Source of the DNA: Rotaria sp. Silwood1
Lineage: Eukaryota; Rotifera; Eurotatoria; Philodinida; Philodinidae
NCBI GenBank assembly: GCA_905250075.1
Contig: CAJNOP010000018.1
Span: 719,309-783,308, forward strand
DNA: 64,000 nt
Direction: 5' to 3'
The notes beneath the pieces are model-generated. The model was not told where the DNA came from. It was given only the letters and a program-made list of their open reading frames with translations, and did no database searches. Of this stretch, positions 24,101 to 37,200 are shown one piece after another; within the stretch, counting starts at the first letter, position 1, and each line of letters starts with the position of its first letter. The position numbers and the translations under genes are program-made.

Positions 24101-25785
24101 GTATATATTTTGTCGTACTTGAGATTAGAAAAATTAACCTTTGTTAGACATTGATGTGTCGATTTGACTATGATCCAGTGTAATTCAAAGAACGATAAAT
24201 TCATATTGATATAGAATTCGATGATGTGCGATTTCTAAGAAAATTTTCATCTATGATCACCTCTACCCTAAGGAATAATGTCGAGTAAACTAAAATATGA
24301 TGAAGGCTAAAAATTACAAGTACTATTAAAACTAGTAAGTTTTCCAATATGAAGAAAACTTTTGTGAGAATTGTTAGATAGATACACACTATTGAAGACA
24401 ATAGAAAACAACCTATTGAATTGAATGCAAAGAAAATTTTACATAACTTGATTTCGAGACATACTCAGTTATGATATTCAGCCATAAAATCTATAATTGT
24501 TATAATATGACTTAACTCTTATGCGGCTTCTTAGAGCGTTGACTCATAATGAAAAATTTAACTTTTTATATATCATTTGACAATCGACGAGTTACTCTAG
24601 GAAATAGTGTATAGTTGTTCAAATGAAAAGTGGTTATTTTATCCGACAGGATTCTTTGATACATTTAATCATATATGTAAAAAAAAACTACTTATTATAA
24701 AGAGTATATGTAACACAATATCAATCTTTTGTATTAATTCATCATGTCATATTCTAATAATAAATTAGTTTCTTTTGACAGTTTTCTTTCATTTATTGAT
24801 CATTTTATATTTTGAAAAAAGAAATCAAATTAAAAAAAAAAAACTAATTATCTTCATATTTTTCTAAACTGAAATGATTCAGTAAACTGATAGAAAACGA
24901 ATTCAAATATTGATTTAATACATAGTAATCAAAAAATAACGAATATAGAATCCATTGAAATCTGTCTCTATTATTACAATGTCATCATATCAATATTACT
25001 TTTCGTTTTCTTACCATTCATATAGACAAAAAGAAAAGACTTTCTATTTTCCCATGAAACAAAAAAAATGTCAATATAACATCTTCGGAGAGTGTTATAT
25101 TTATTTTATATCAATATGGTTTCTTTTTTTTCTTTTCATTGGTACGATATGCCATCAGTTTTCAACACTTATTCTGTCGCTTTTGTTTTTATTTTTATGA
25201 ATCAATTGATCGGATACCGATAAGAAAAAAAAATCTGTTATCAACAGCACTGAAATAGGGCTAATCTTATTGGCTTAATTCTCATTATTCACTCCACTGG
25301 TCTAAGTGTTTCTCTTTGCACTACTTGTTTCTTCGTGTATCGTCGATACATACGATATATACATATATAATGACTATATATCGTCTATATATATATATGT
25401 ACATACACGTGTGTGTACCAGTGCCACCTCTCGGTTTGCTTGGCACAACTCTCTTTTAAATGAATTTAGTCGTAGACGAATGAATGATTGAACGAGTCAC
25501 CAACGATACCTTACAGCTCATACATTTTCTTTTTCTTTTTTTTTTTCTTTCTTTTTCACAATGTCTGTCTTGAAAACGAGACATGTTAAATTGTACATAT
25601 ACGATTAAAAGAGTAAAAAAAGAAAGGTGATGTAAGTAAACGAATATAATGTTCTTAATATCGTTGATTTAAATAAATGATATGAATACTAATGAATATG
25701 AGACGAGAAAGTCATTTGATTAAATTGGTACCATCTGTGTAATGTTCGTTATTTATTTTGTATTCAAGGTTATATTTCATATTGT
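21102..25785. other. 4.7-kb intergenic stretch before the spectraplakin gene
   Basis: AT-rich sequence with no supported gene. It contains an element-like imperfect inverted repeat at 21471-21944 (separate entry), a slightly GC-richer patch near 23120-23230, and TA/TG runs near 25340-25420. Open frames such as 23310-23558 and 24955-25200 are hydrophobic or low in complexity with no motif. The promoter of the main spectraplakin transcript must lie in its 3' part. Confidence 0.5.
21471..21944. mobile_element. MITE-like element with ~50-bp imperfect terminal inverted repeats
   Basis: The left arm (21471-21519), starting GAATTCATCCGAC, matches the complement of the right arm (21890-21944), starting AAATTCATCCGAC. 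Agreement is roughly four positions in five, and both arms end in GTTCATA-type sequence. The interior of about 370 bp has no long open frame, but related words (TTCTGAAAG, TTTCAGGTT, GTAAGATAT) recur on both sides. This is the look of a short non-autonomous DNA transposon. No target-site duplication could be defined. Confidence 0.5.
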
Positions 25786-25794
25786 AGATCATAG

Positions 25795-28700
25795 ATGGAG
25801 ATGAATGTCGATGATGAAGATAATGTTAATAATAATAATAATATATTTAATGAAATTGATGATGAAGATTGGATATTAGAAAAACCGATATCTGTTTTTG
25901 CTTTGGATCCAGCTGATCGACGTGTTTTAAAAGTAGCTGATCAACGTGATGCAGTACAAAAGAAAACATTTACGAAATGGATTAATTTTCATTTATCAAA
26001 ACGTGAAGGATTACATGTTGATGATTTATTTCTTGATTTAAGAGATGGACATATACTTATATCTTTATTAGAAATATTTACAAATCAAACAATTGTAAGT
26101 TAGGAAAAAAACAAAAAAAGAATTCCTCTTTTTTTTTTTTTTTTTTAATATCAAATTCATTAATAATTTAGCCACGTGAACGAGGTACATCGAAATTTCA
26201 TGCTTTACAAAATATTGAACAGTGTCTTAAATGTCTTGAACAACATCATAATGTAAATAGAAAAGAATTCTTTATTTTGTTTAATAATATTTTGTGTTTA
26301 TGTTTACATAGATCCGTTTGGTTAATATTCGCCCGGAAGAATTAGTTAATGGAAATCCTAAATTAACATTAGGTCTTATTTGGCGTATTATTCTTCATTT
26401 TCAAGTAAGTTCAATAAAAAAAACAAAAAATGTTTTTTTATTAGAATTTAAGAATAATGAATTACTGATTAAGAAAGGTTTATAGACGAAATTTGTAAAC
26501 AACAAAAAAAAAAAAAAAAGACGAAGTGTATCACTAATTTTTGAACTGTCATATCATTATTTACAAAAGACGACAGTTCTTTATATTGCAAATAGACTAT
26601 AGATCTTGTTAAATCAATTGTAGAACAATGCTCATCCTATTGATCAAATTATAGTAAAGATATTCAATGAATTGTAAATTATTCTTTGTATAATCATGTC
26701 AATAATGAATTTATAAGTTTTGATATTTGTTTACATCTAAATGAAATTTATTAAACTAATATGATGAAAAATCCTTGAAAAATACATTTGTTATCACTAG
26801 CAATAAACAGTTTTCACACGAAAACGAAAAATATCGTCTAATTCATAAAAATGTTATAGAATAATTACAAAGACGCTATTAATATCAATAAGAAAATTAA
26901 AGTTTCTAATGAAGAATAAAAATGATCGACTTTTATAATAAGTTATTTTTAGAGTTGCATTATTCTTCATTAATGTGCTCAGTCTGTATTTGAATTAAGT
27001 GGTCACGTTCATGAATAGTTCCGTTAGTTAATAAAAGTCTTGCATAGTAATAATTATAATCAAGCTAATTTGAATAAATCCTATGAATTTTTAATCTAAG
27101 AAGTTGATTTTTAATTCTGTTTATCATTTTATTAATACAATCATTGATTATTTATTTCATTAGCGATAGAGCCATTAGGCTCGGACACACTCAAACAGTT
27201 CTTTTTTTTTTTATTCTAAGATTAGATTTGAATAACACATCATAATTCGTGTATAAGCCTCAATATTTTTCCGCAGTTCATAATATTTTCTTAGTCAAAA
27301 ATGTTGTGAAGGAAACATTGAATGGAATAAGGTGTCATATTTTTTTTTTCAATACTACTTTCGAAGGTCACAATTGAATCAATATATAGGCCCATATGTA
27401 ATAAATGCACGTTTTTATTATCAATATTAGTGAATTTTTTTTGCTGATCTATACTACTATAAAATGTCAGGTCGAAAACTAATTGCATTTCATCTAAGTA
27501 ATATACAAAAAATAAGCTTCTCTTAGTTTTAAGTTCTAAATAAACAGTAGTTGAAAGAATTTCTGCTATAGGGTAAAAAGTACATCAATTTCAATTGTTT
27601 TGTTTGATATCTTGACTAGAAATAGTGCTCGATAAAGTTTGATCGCAAGCAGCAAATCGAGATCGACAGGTCTTCATATAAATTATTTAAATGCATGAAT
27701 CTTCATTTTCTGATTAACAAATTAAGATTTGCACGTCTATGTTGTGTTACAAATAGATTATTTCAATGTGTTATAACTTCCAAATGCAGACAAGTCTATA
27801 TTGTCTGAGACACTTTCAGCATAGATCTCTTTTCTATTGATGAATGCAATCATGAAATTATGATTAGAACTAACTGAAAATATAGATCACTTTTTGGCGA
27901 TATCAATCAACTCTCGTATGAAGATTACTTCAAGAATACTTTATAATTCTGGCAAGCTAAAACTATTTGACATGGAATTTTTTTTGGTGATATAGACAGC
28001 ATTGAGCTGTCTTCGTGTCATAAGCTTTATTTTCTATATTGAGATATCTTCGTCTATCAAAAAAAAAAAAAAAAAAAAGTTGATGACCTTCTAGCCTCGC
28101 CATTTGACGATCGACCAAGTCCTACTTAGTTCTGATGATTAGACATCAACATGGTATATCATAGATCTTATGAAAAAGTTTTAAATTTATTTAAAAATCA
28201 AAATATTCTGTTGCCTATAGATTATTTACATTGATATCTTTATTTTAGTTTTCTGATATAACAATACCATCATCTGAAGAAAACATTCCAATAAATGTTA
28301 AACAAACAGTACCCCCTATTCCAACAACTGAATCATCATCATTTACTGAATCAAAACCCATAAAAATTTCTTCGACATCTCAGACAACAGAACGAAAATC
28401 ATCCATTGATCAAATATCATCAAATTATCGTAATATGCTATTAATATGGGCTCGTCAACAATGTCAAGGTTATCCAGGAATTTATATTGATGATTTTACA
28501 CGTTCTTGGCGTAATGGACGAGCATTTCTTGCCATACTTCATCGACATAAGTTAGTTTTGAAAAACAAAAAAAATATTCTTTTTTTTTTCTTCTTAAACT
28601 TTCTATTTTTTTTTCAAGTCCACAATTAATTAATATAAAAGAAGTCTATCGTAATTCCAATCGAGAAAATTTAGTAAAAGCTTTTGACTTTGCACAAAAA

Positions 28701-30225
28701 CATTATGGTATTATGCAATTAATCGATCCTGAAGGTAAAAAATAACTAACCAAAAAAAAACATATCCTATCGGATTAGATGATCTATTCAGAATTGACCA
28801 GTGAACTATAGAATGTTGTAAAGTATGATGAAGCGCATCAAATTGTGTATAGTAAATCTCATTTTCATAAGACGTCAAAGGATAGACAGTTATGCACCCA
28901 AATCATGTTCGGTTATTCATCATTATGAGCGTTGGTATCAAAGTCCCCAATCATTTGATCTTTGACAGGAAAAAATGTGGTTTTCCAATAATTTACCACT
29001 AATTTTCACTCATAGTGAGTGTGTAATAAAATACAGAATCAGAGTAAAAAACTTCATTGAATAGCTTATATTTAAACTAAATATTTCCTCATCAGCAATT
29101 AACGCGCATGGAACCATAGTACAAAAATCTTGAAAAAATGGCTGAGAAGTAGCACCGATCGAATTTCGATGCAAAAATTATTCAGTGTGAACTCAAACTA
29201 TTGTAATATCAGTAATTATCATTAAAAGTCTCATGATTTCCTATCAAAGATACAATGATCGGAGATGTTAAGTATATGAATTTGTAGCCGTTGAAAACTG
29301 TACGTAAAAAAAGTATTGTTACAAACATTTTCTACAGATATCAAGGATCACAATGATCAGTATCTGATTATGGTTTGGATCGATAATTGTCGATCCTTGC
29401 AAATTTTATATAAATAGAATGTACCATGTATCATACAATAAATAATTTCCATTGACCATATCGCTATGACTTATTTTGTACCTAAAATGAATCTGTTTTA
29501 ATAGAAACCTCAGCTTCTTGTACTCAGAAATAAGATTGATAGAAAATCTCTGAGAGATACTCTTATCCAAAACTTGTGTAAAAAAAAAAAAACTTTTTTA
29601 TTTTAAAAATTGACAAATATTTCATCATTCGATTCAGTTCTTCATATTGATTGCAAATATGATTTTATTATTCTCTCAAAATACTTCTGTGATAATGAAA
29701 TTGCAAGAAAAAAAAAAAAAAAACTTTGAAGAATCAAAATTTTTAGAAAATCTGTATCAGAAACATTTGTTTTAACAGAGTGTATTTGAAAAAAAAGGAG
29801 TAATTATTTTGTTCGGAGCAAAAACTTTTCTTATAAACTGATAGAGTAGAAGTCCTAATGTCAGACTCTTTGTCTTTCATTAAAAAATGTTCTTTTTTTA
29901 TCACATAACTGATCGTTAATCAAAGTGTATAAGTTAATAGTCGAATCTTGGAAAAAGCTTAGTTTCATTTTTCACGTAATGTCCACCTTGTTGCTCATTC
30001 TGTGTATCGTTTGACGTTCGTCAACGTACTCTATAACATAATATTTTTGTTTTTCCATTCTGAATAGATCATCTAAGCTGACAGAGTTCTTAGAAAAATT
30101 TTTTTGTCTATTCAGATGTTGATACTGACGAACCTGATGAAAAAAGTATTTTATTATATATCGCACATTTATATAAAGTTTGTTCAACTCTACCTACTCA
30201 TCCATTTCAACAAGAACATGATCGA
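25795..30225 (+). CDS. MACF1: Spectraplakin exons 1-6: actin-binding CH1-CH2 pair
   Basis: Exons 1-3 code an acidic N-terminus and CH1 (about residues 49-158), with [30 protein letters not shown] and [16 protein letters not shown], the spectraplakin/plectin type. Exons 4-6 code CH2 (about 218-325), with [31 protein letters not shown] and the hallmark LIDPEDVD followed by PDEKSI. The linker between the CH domains (about 159-217) is Ser/Thr/Pro-rich and roughly 45 residues longer than in human MACF1. Intron 3 (26405-28248) and intron 5 (28735-30115) are 1.8 and 1.4 kb with no further exon seen. The ATG is 8 nt after an acceptor-like ATTGTAG, so a 5' leader must be added by cis- or trans-splicing. 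Confidence 0.93.
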
Positions 30226-31231
30226 GTTTGTTATTTTGAATAGATTTTACCACTAGAACTTTGTTTATATATGTATATTTTAGATTCATCTTGAAAGTGA
30301 ATTATCATATGAATATACAAATTTAGCTACAGATCTTCTTAAATGGATAAAAACAAAATTAGATTTTTTAAATCGTGAAATTAAATTTAAAACTATAGAT
30401 GAAATTGAAACATATCGAAGTGTTTTACAAAGTATAAGACAAAATGAAATGACTCAATATAATAAAATATTACATCGTATGAGATCAATTGATGCTGAAT
30501 TTGAAGTATAAAAGAAAAAAAAAAATCTTTGAAATATTTTTTTTTTTTTTTATTTATTTATCGTAGACTCTACAATTATCTGAAACATTAGAACCAGATA
30601 TACATTCAATAAATTTAGCTTGGAACAAATTAGAAATGACAATTGATCGTGTTGAATATGATCTAACACAATTTATACAACAATATGAAAAATTAAAAGA
30701 TAATTTTAATAATGATTTAGATTTAATTGAACGTGATATAACAAATATTGAAAGATTAATTCAAACAAAAGTTTGTGAAAATTATTTTTTTATATGTATC
30801 TTCTTTTTTTTTTTGTTAAATTTATTATTTTAGTCTAAACAATTAGAAATTGTTGATACAATTAATCAATTAAATCAAATACAAATTAATTTAGATACTA
30901 TATTAAATAATTGTCGAACATTAGCATTACCTTATGAACAAATACAAACTGCTCTTGAAAGGTATTTAAAGAAAAAAACTTTTTTCATATTTAATAAATT
31001 CTTTTGTTTTTTTTTTGTTTTAGAACTGATCAATTAAATTTACGTATTGATAATCTTCATGTACAATTGAGTCCTCCACCACCATCATCAACAGTCATGA
31101 AAATTTCATCACCAACAACTACACGAATTCTCGATCCATCATCAGTAATGACAACCACCGGTCATCATCATTCGTCAAAAAAACAGGTGAATAATATATA
31201 TATATATAGAAGATGAGTTATGCAAACCGAT

Positions 31232-31267
<36 letters not shown>

Positions 31268-34200
31268 TTCTATATTTCACGTTAATTGATGAGAATAAAT
31301 GTTGTGCATTCTTTTTCTTCTATATCACATCAATTCGCATACTGAATGTTGTCTTTTTTATGAGGAACAAATGAGAGCCGACAGGTATTTTTCTTCGTCT
31401 ACAATATTCGCTTATTACAATTCAATTTGTCGTTGTCATTCAATATCTCAACATACTCTTCGCCTTTTTTCTCTCTTTCAAATTACTCAATATATAAATA
31501 TTATATTTATATATCTATAATATGTATACATCGATTTTGCTTTATGTGAGAGAAAATGAGGAAATTCGTTTGCGTAATATGTCACTAGAGAAGAAGATCT
31601 TCCATTTGAATAAGTGACCTCTACTAAAATGCAACATCAGTATCAGCAAAACGTCGAATATTTCCAAGTAAGATAATGTGAGTGCATTAGTTTTCTTTTT
31701 ATTTCCCACTACCTTCGATTAATTACTAAAATGACCTCAATCAATCCTTGAGACTCACTCGAGCACAGGCGTAAAATGTAAAATCATGAATACAGTAAAA
31801 AAAAAGAAAAATTTTATCGAACACCATCCATACCTAATGGAAATGTACATGAAAGAGAGCATAATGAACAAAATCGAATATATATATACACATATACAAT
31901 AAAAGGTGACAAATCATTAATTTACTTTTTTTTTTCATATGTGCATGTATGCACATTTGTCTTCTTGTTTGTGCATTGCACGTTCAATTTTGATACTATA
32001 TATACGTAGATAGTTTTCTTTTGTTGACGATGAGTAGTTCTAATCAACAAATAAGAAGAAGTTCACAATTGGTGAGATATACATAGTCTATTTGTAATTT
32101 TTTTTCTTTTGTATTCTTAATTATTAATTAAATAAATCTTTTAAAGGGTCGTTCAAATCAATTATCGAATTTTTTTACAAATTCACCGACTGGTATTGAA
32201 CAACTTGATGTTATTGTAACAGGTGATTATAGACGAAGTGGTGATACTCAACAACAAACACGATCAAATATTATGGTTGTTGGTTAGTTATTTATTATTC
32301 GTATAAGTTTAAATTTTTACTTATAATATGCTTTTTTTTTTTGTTTTTTGTTATAGACTCAGGACATTCAAACAACGAGACAAAACCATTTGTTCTCGTT
32401 GATGAACTTAATTTAATAAATAAAAATTTAAATACACTTAGTCAATTACTTCAACAACGTGTGACACGTTTATCACAAACTGGTCTACCAACTTCACATG
32501 ATGATCTTCTTCTACTTTATCAAGAACATAAGGTTAGATTAAATTGTTTCTTTTTCTTCACAAAATTCTATATCAAGTCTTTTTGATTATTTCTATGTCA
32601 TTATTCAAAATATTCTATAGAGATAATGTCTTGTGTTAAGTGTTGATAAGTCTTCTTCCATCATTAAGATCATTATAAGTTAATAAGAATCAATCAGCTA
32701 TATTCGTTTAAAACAAAGAAAAGGATAAAACTAGGTCATCAATTACAGGCAACTGATTTGTTTTTTTTTTTTGATATAATGGATATGATGAGACTTTTTT
32801 CGTCCTTTTCTTTATACATGTACACTATTTATATATACGTATGTCTTAGATAAAAATATCGATGCACAATACTAGGAAAAAAAAAAGAAAAAATATAGAT
32901 AGGCATACATAAGATGTTGTCAACAACAAAAAAACTACTCATGAATATGTATATATCATACGCATAAACGGTAACATTACTGGCAGTTGTGGGTATTCAA
33001 CAAACAATAATAACAGCAGTATACCAAACGTTCTGTCGATCTTCGTCGGTGTCTTACTTCAATTACTGTTCGAACTTCTGTGTGTGTGTGTATATATATA
33101 TATATTTCTCAAATGTATATCAGAAACTGTATTCATTAGATAATTTTATTAATATTAAAAGTCAATAATGCGCCGATCGTCTTCTACAACATCTGCTGAT
33201 TATCAACATGACAGTAGATCATTAGGAACAAAAGAACGATCTGTACCTATTCAATTTGTTTTTAATAAAAATAAAGATTATCATTCATCCGATATGGATT
33301 CCCATCGGCAAACATATTTACCACGAACATCATCGACTAGTAGTTTTTGTTCTACAAGTACTGCTAGTAGTGCTAATTATCGAATATTGCCAGTACGTTA
33401 TTCATCTGTAGATCGAATCATAAATAAACCTGCAACAATTACTGCTAATAAACATGGTATTAATGTACGTATTCGTTTTATAAAGCCACCTTCACATTCA
33501 CGTCATCATCATCATCATCATCATTATTATGATCGTCATCATGATTACCAACACACAGAAGAACATGAATATTATTATAAAAAATATTTGACAAAAGAAC
33601 ATCAACATTATGGTTCATGTCCAGTATTGAATAATAATTCTAATATTCAAGATTCATTTTCAATATTAAATAACCAACGACGTCGATCAAATATAAAAAA
33701 TGTTGAAACACGATCAATAGTTCGAAATTATTCAAGTGAACAATTAAATAAATATAATCATTCAAGTACATTAATTATTCGTCATCAATCCCTTCCACCA
33801 TTAGCAGTAAAACGACCAGCACCACCACGAATAATTCATACACATATAAAACATATTCCACTTGATACATATTCAAAATTTAAACCAATTCTTACACGAG
33901 TGATTCAAGAAGAGGAATGATATATTTTTTCTTTAATTCTATTAATTTTTGTTCGACATAAAAAAAGAAAACAAATTATTTTTTGTATCTTTTTTTTTTT
34001 TTTTTTTTCTAGGATTTCGAAAATGATCTTCTTTCTCAAGCAAGTCGTATTAAAGATATCCGTAATGTTGTTCGACAAGAATATAACTCATCGTCACATC
34101 AAGAATTACGTTCATTAGTTAATCAAACATCTGATCATGCACAAGATTTATTTACAATATCAAAAGATTATTCTGATAAGTAAATATTTTTAATAACATA

Positions 34201-37200
34201 GAATTCTTTATCTTTTTGTTTTTGTTTTTGATAGATTGGATATCGGTGAAACAACATTAAATCTCGTTACTGATTTAACATCACATATAATTGAGCTTGA
34301 AACTCGTTTAGCTTCTCATACACCTCTTATTGACGATGAACAATATATTCATCGTCAATTAGATGATCTTAATGAACTTGATAAACAATTACAAACTATT
34401 GAGAAGTCTATTAAAGAACTTCTCATACAAAGTAAACAATTGGGTAGTGATAGATTAATTCGTATAAGTGAACAATTAACATCAAGATGGCAACAAATCG
34501 ATTCTGAAATAAATCAACGGTTTGAATTTTTCTATTAAATTTTTTTATTTCATAATTTTTTTTTTTTTTTATTTTAATAGAAAACGATCGATTGCACAAT
34601 GTTTAGAAACTCATCGATCGTTTGAAACATTATATATACAAGAAGGACAAATACTTGATAATTTACAACAACGTATTGAAACACTTGAACCAGTTCCAAA
34701 TGATTCTAATAAACTTCGACTAATGGCAAAGACTGTTACAGTATAAAAAAATAACAAAACTTCCTTCCATTGTTTCTTTTTTTCTATTGTATTTTATAAA
34801 AAATCAATCTAGGATCTCTTCAATGATATTCTTTCCCGAGCACAAACAATTGAACATATGAATGATGTTGCTGTGAAATGTATTGAAGAAACAAAGGTAA
34901 CACTATCATAAGCTTTATACATTCTCTTTTTTTTTCGAATGTACAAAGTTCTATAAAAACTTGTACTTAAAAAAAAAACACGAGGAGCGTAGGTTCAGTT
35001 TGTTTGCTTGTCTAGTATGATTGTGTTGCTTAAGCATGATGAAAATGAATGCTTTATGCACGTATAGAAATAGTAGTTTAATATGTTTTTATTTTGATAA
35101 ATATTTTGTCATGCCACAATCATCATGTAGATGCATGACAAAAATTTAAAGCGTTTTCGTGTATCATTACGCGATATACATCCAAGTCTTGATGCATCGG
35201 TTTCTATTACACGACGACAATATCCAACAAATATTCAACGTGCTACACGAGCTATTTTACATAAAATTGAAGTATTTGATAGGTAATGTGTTGAAGTTTT
35301 AAATGGTTGATTTAGAAATAAATAAAGAAAATTTTCTTCTTAGACGTTATGCTGATCTATTAGCACAAGTGGAAGAATATGCACGAGCATTTGTAAAGAA
35401 TTATAGTACAACTGGACATGTAATTACAAAAAAAACACAAGATTCTTAGATTTTTTTTCTTTCAATGATTTATTGTTTCTATGTTTTAGACCATTAATCT
35501 TCCATTAGATTCAGCATCAACTATTGTTCATCTTTATCGTAGTACAATCGCATCTCGATATAACATCACACTACAATTTCTTCTTTCATCAGATGATGAT
35601 GATGATGAACAGTCACCTCATTCATCTTCATCTGAAAAACGCAATCAACAAAATAATACAACAGGTAAGACGGATAAGTTTGCTAATAACAGAAATCGAT
35701 TATGTCTTTCTTAGCCATCTATATAAAGTCTTATTATACATCAATAGGATCTGATGTTTGCGATGATAAATATTCCCTCACACACACATTGATAATCAGA
35801 CTATCCACTTTATATTACACCATAAAAACATATAAGTTTGATGATGACAGAATAATTCTAGGAAGTAGTAAACATAAGTTGTCCTCCTCTCATATGGACA
35901 AGGTCAATGGTGACAAGTATACACGTTCTCACACTCTTTAGTCTTTTTTTTTATCGTTCACTTTTATGATCGAAGACACACAAAGAAGGTCAAATAATAT
36001 CAATGTTGTTAGACTCTATTACAATCGTCCTTTTCTTTTCTTTCTTTTTTCGTTTGAATTCAGGTGTAATAGAATGAAATATATCGATGAACTTTTCTTC
36101 TATCACTGATTTAATCCTATACTATATGTATAGAAAAGATATTGATCGATATCTGTGGTATCAAATTATCACGAAAGAATATCGATGTATTTATTAAAGA
36201 AATTATGATGTACGAATAACAATAAGCTTTTTTTTTCTATCACATTAATATTCACATAGAATAGGATTTCATACTTGTGTATAATGAAAGACATTACTAA
36301 TCAAGAACAGCTGATGACGACAATCTTTCATTTTTTTTTTCTACTTGTTGATTACACATCAGAAAAGAAGACATCGACTATACATTTTCTCTGTCAAGCA
36401 ATCGTTATCACTTCAATTTATCTTTCAACGTGTGACAGTCGTGGCTGTTTTCTTTTTTTTTCTCATTAATGTACGTGTATCGAACGACAAATAGATTTCT
36501 TTCTCTTTAGCTATAAGACACTATTGTATAGATATAGCCAAGAAAAAAAAAAAAAAAACTTGTGACAAACGGTGAATCAAATTTTAACAATAGATGAACT
36601 AGATGATATGAGATATTGTTTCATTTCATTTTTCTTTTTTTCGACTAATTATTGTTCTTTTCTTTTCATTGTTGGTCACGGTTGCTTGACGTTAAATATA
36701 TAGAAAAGAAAGAAAAGTGCTATGACTGCTGATATATCGTCAAACTACAACCTCTCACCTATTGTATATCATAAGTATCGTCACACGCACACACATATAC
36801 ATACATATAGATATATATATATATGTATGCATGTATATACATATATATATAGATGAGCCAAGGACTATAATGAGATAGATGTACGTACTATCACGATATT
36901 AACGAAGATCTAATCTCTTTTCTCCTCGTTTGTCGTGTGTGTGTGAGTGGCGCTGAGCCAGATAGTTTAGTCGTTTAGTATGAAGAAGAAGAGAGAGACA
37001 GAAAGAACGATGGTGAATGCATTTGTATATGGATGTATACATATATGTTAAGAGAGAATGAGTGTATGAAAGCATTGAAATAAATATAGAACAAATCGAA
37101 GTTTGCGTATATTCTTACATCTTATTTTATATTTCTCGTACAAGTTCTTCTATTGTCTAATGTTTCTTTATTCATATTCTTTTTTATTTTGTTTTTTTTT

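Noticed and set aside
31230..31264. Long CT microsatellite considered as regulatory or as a CRISPR-like repeat
   Set aside because: It is a simple dinucleotide run inside an intron. No spaced repeats occur and the genome is eukaryotic.
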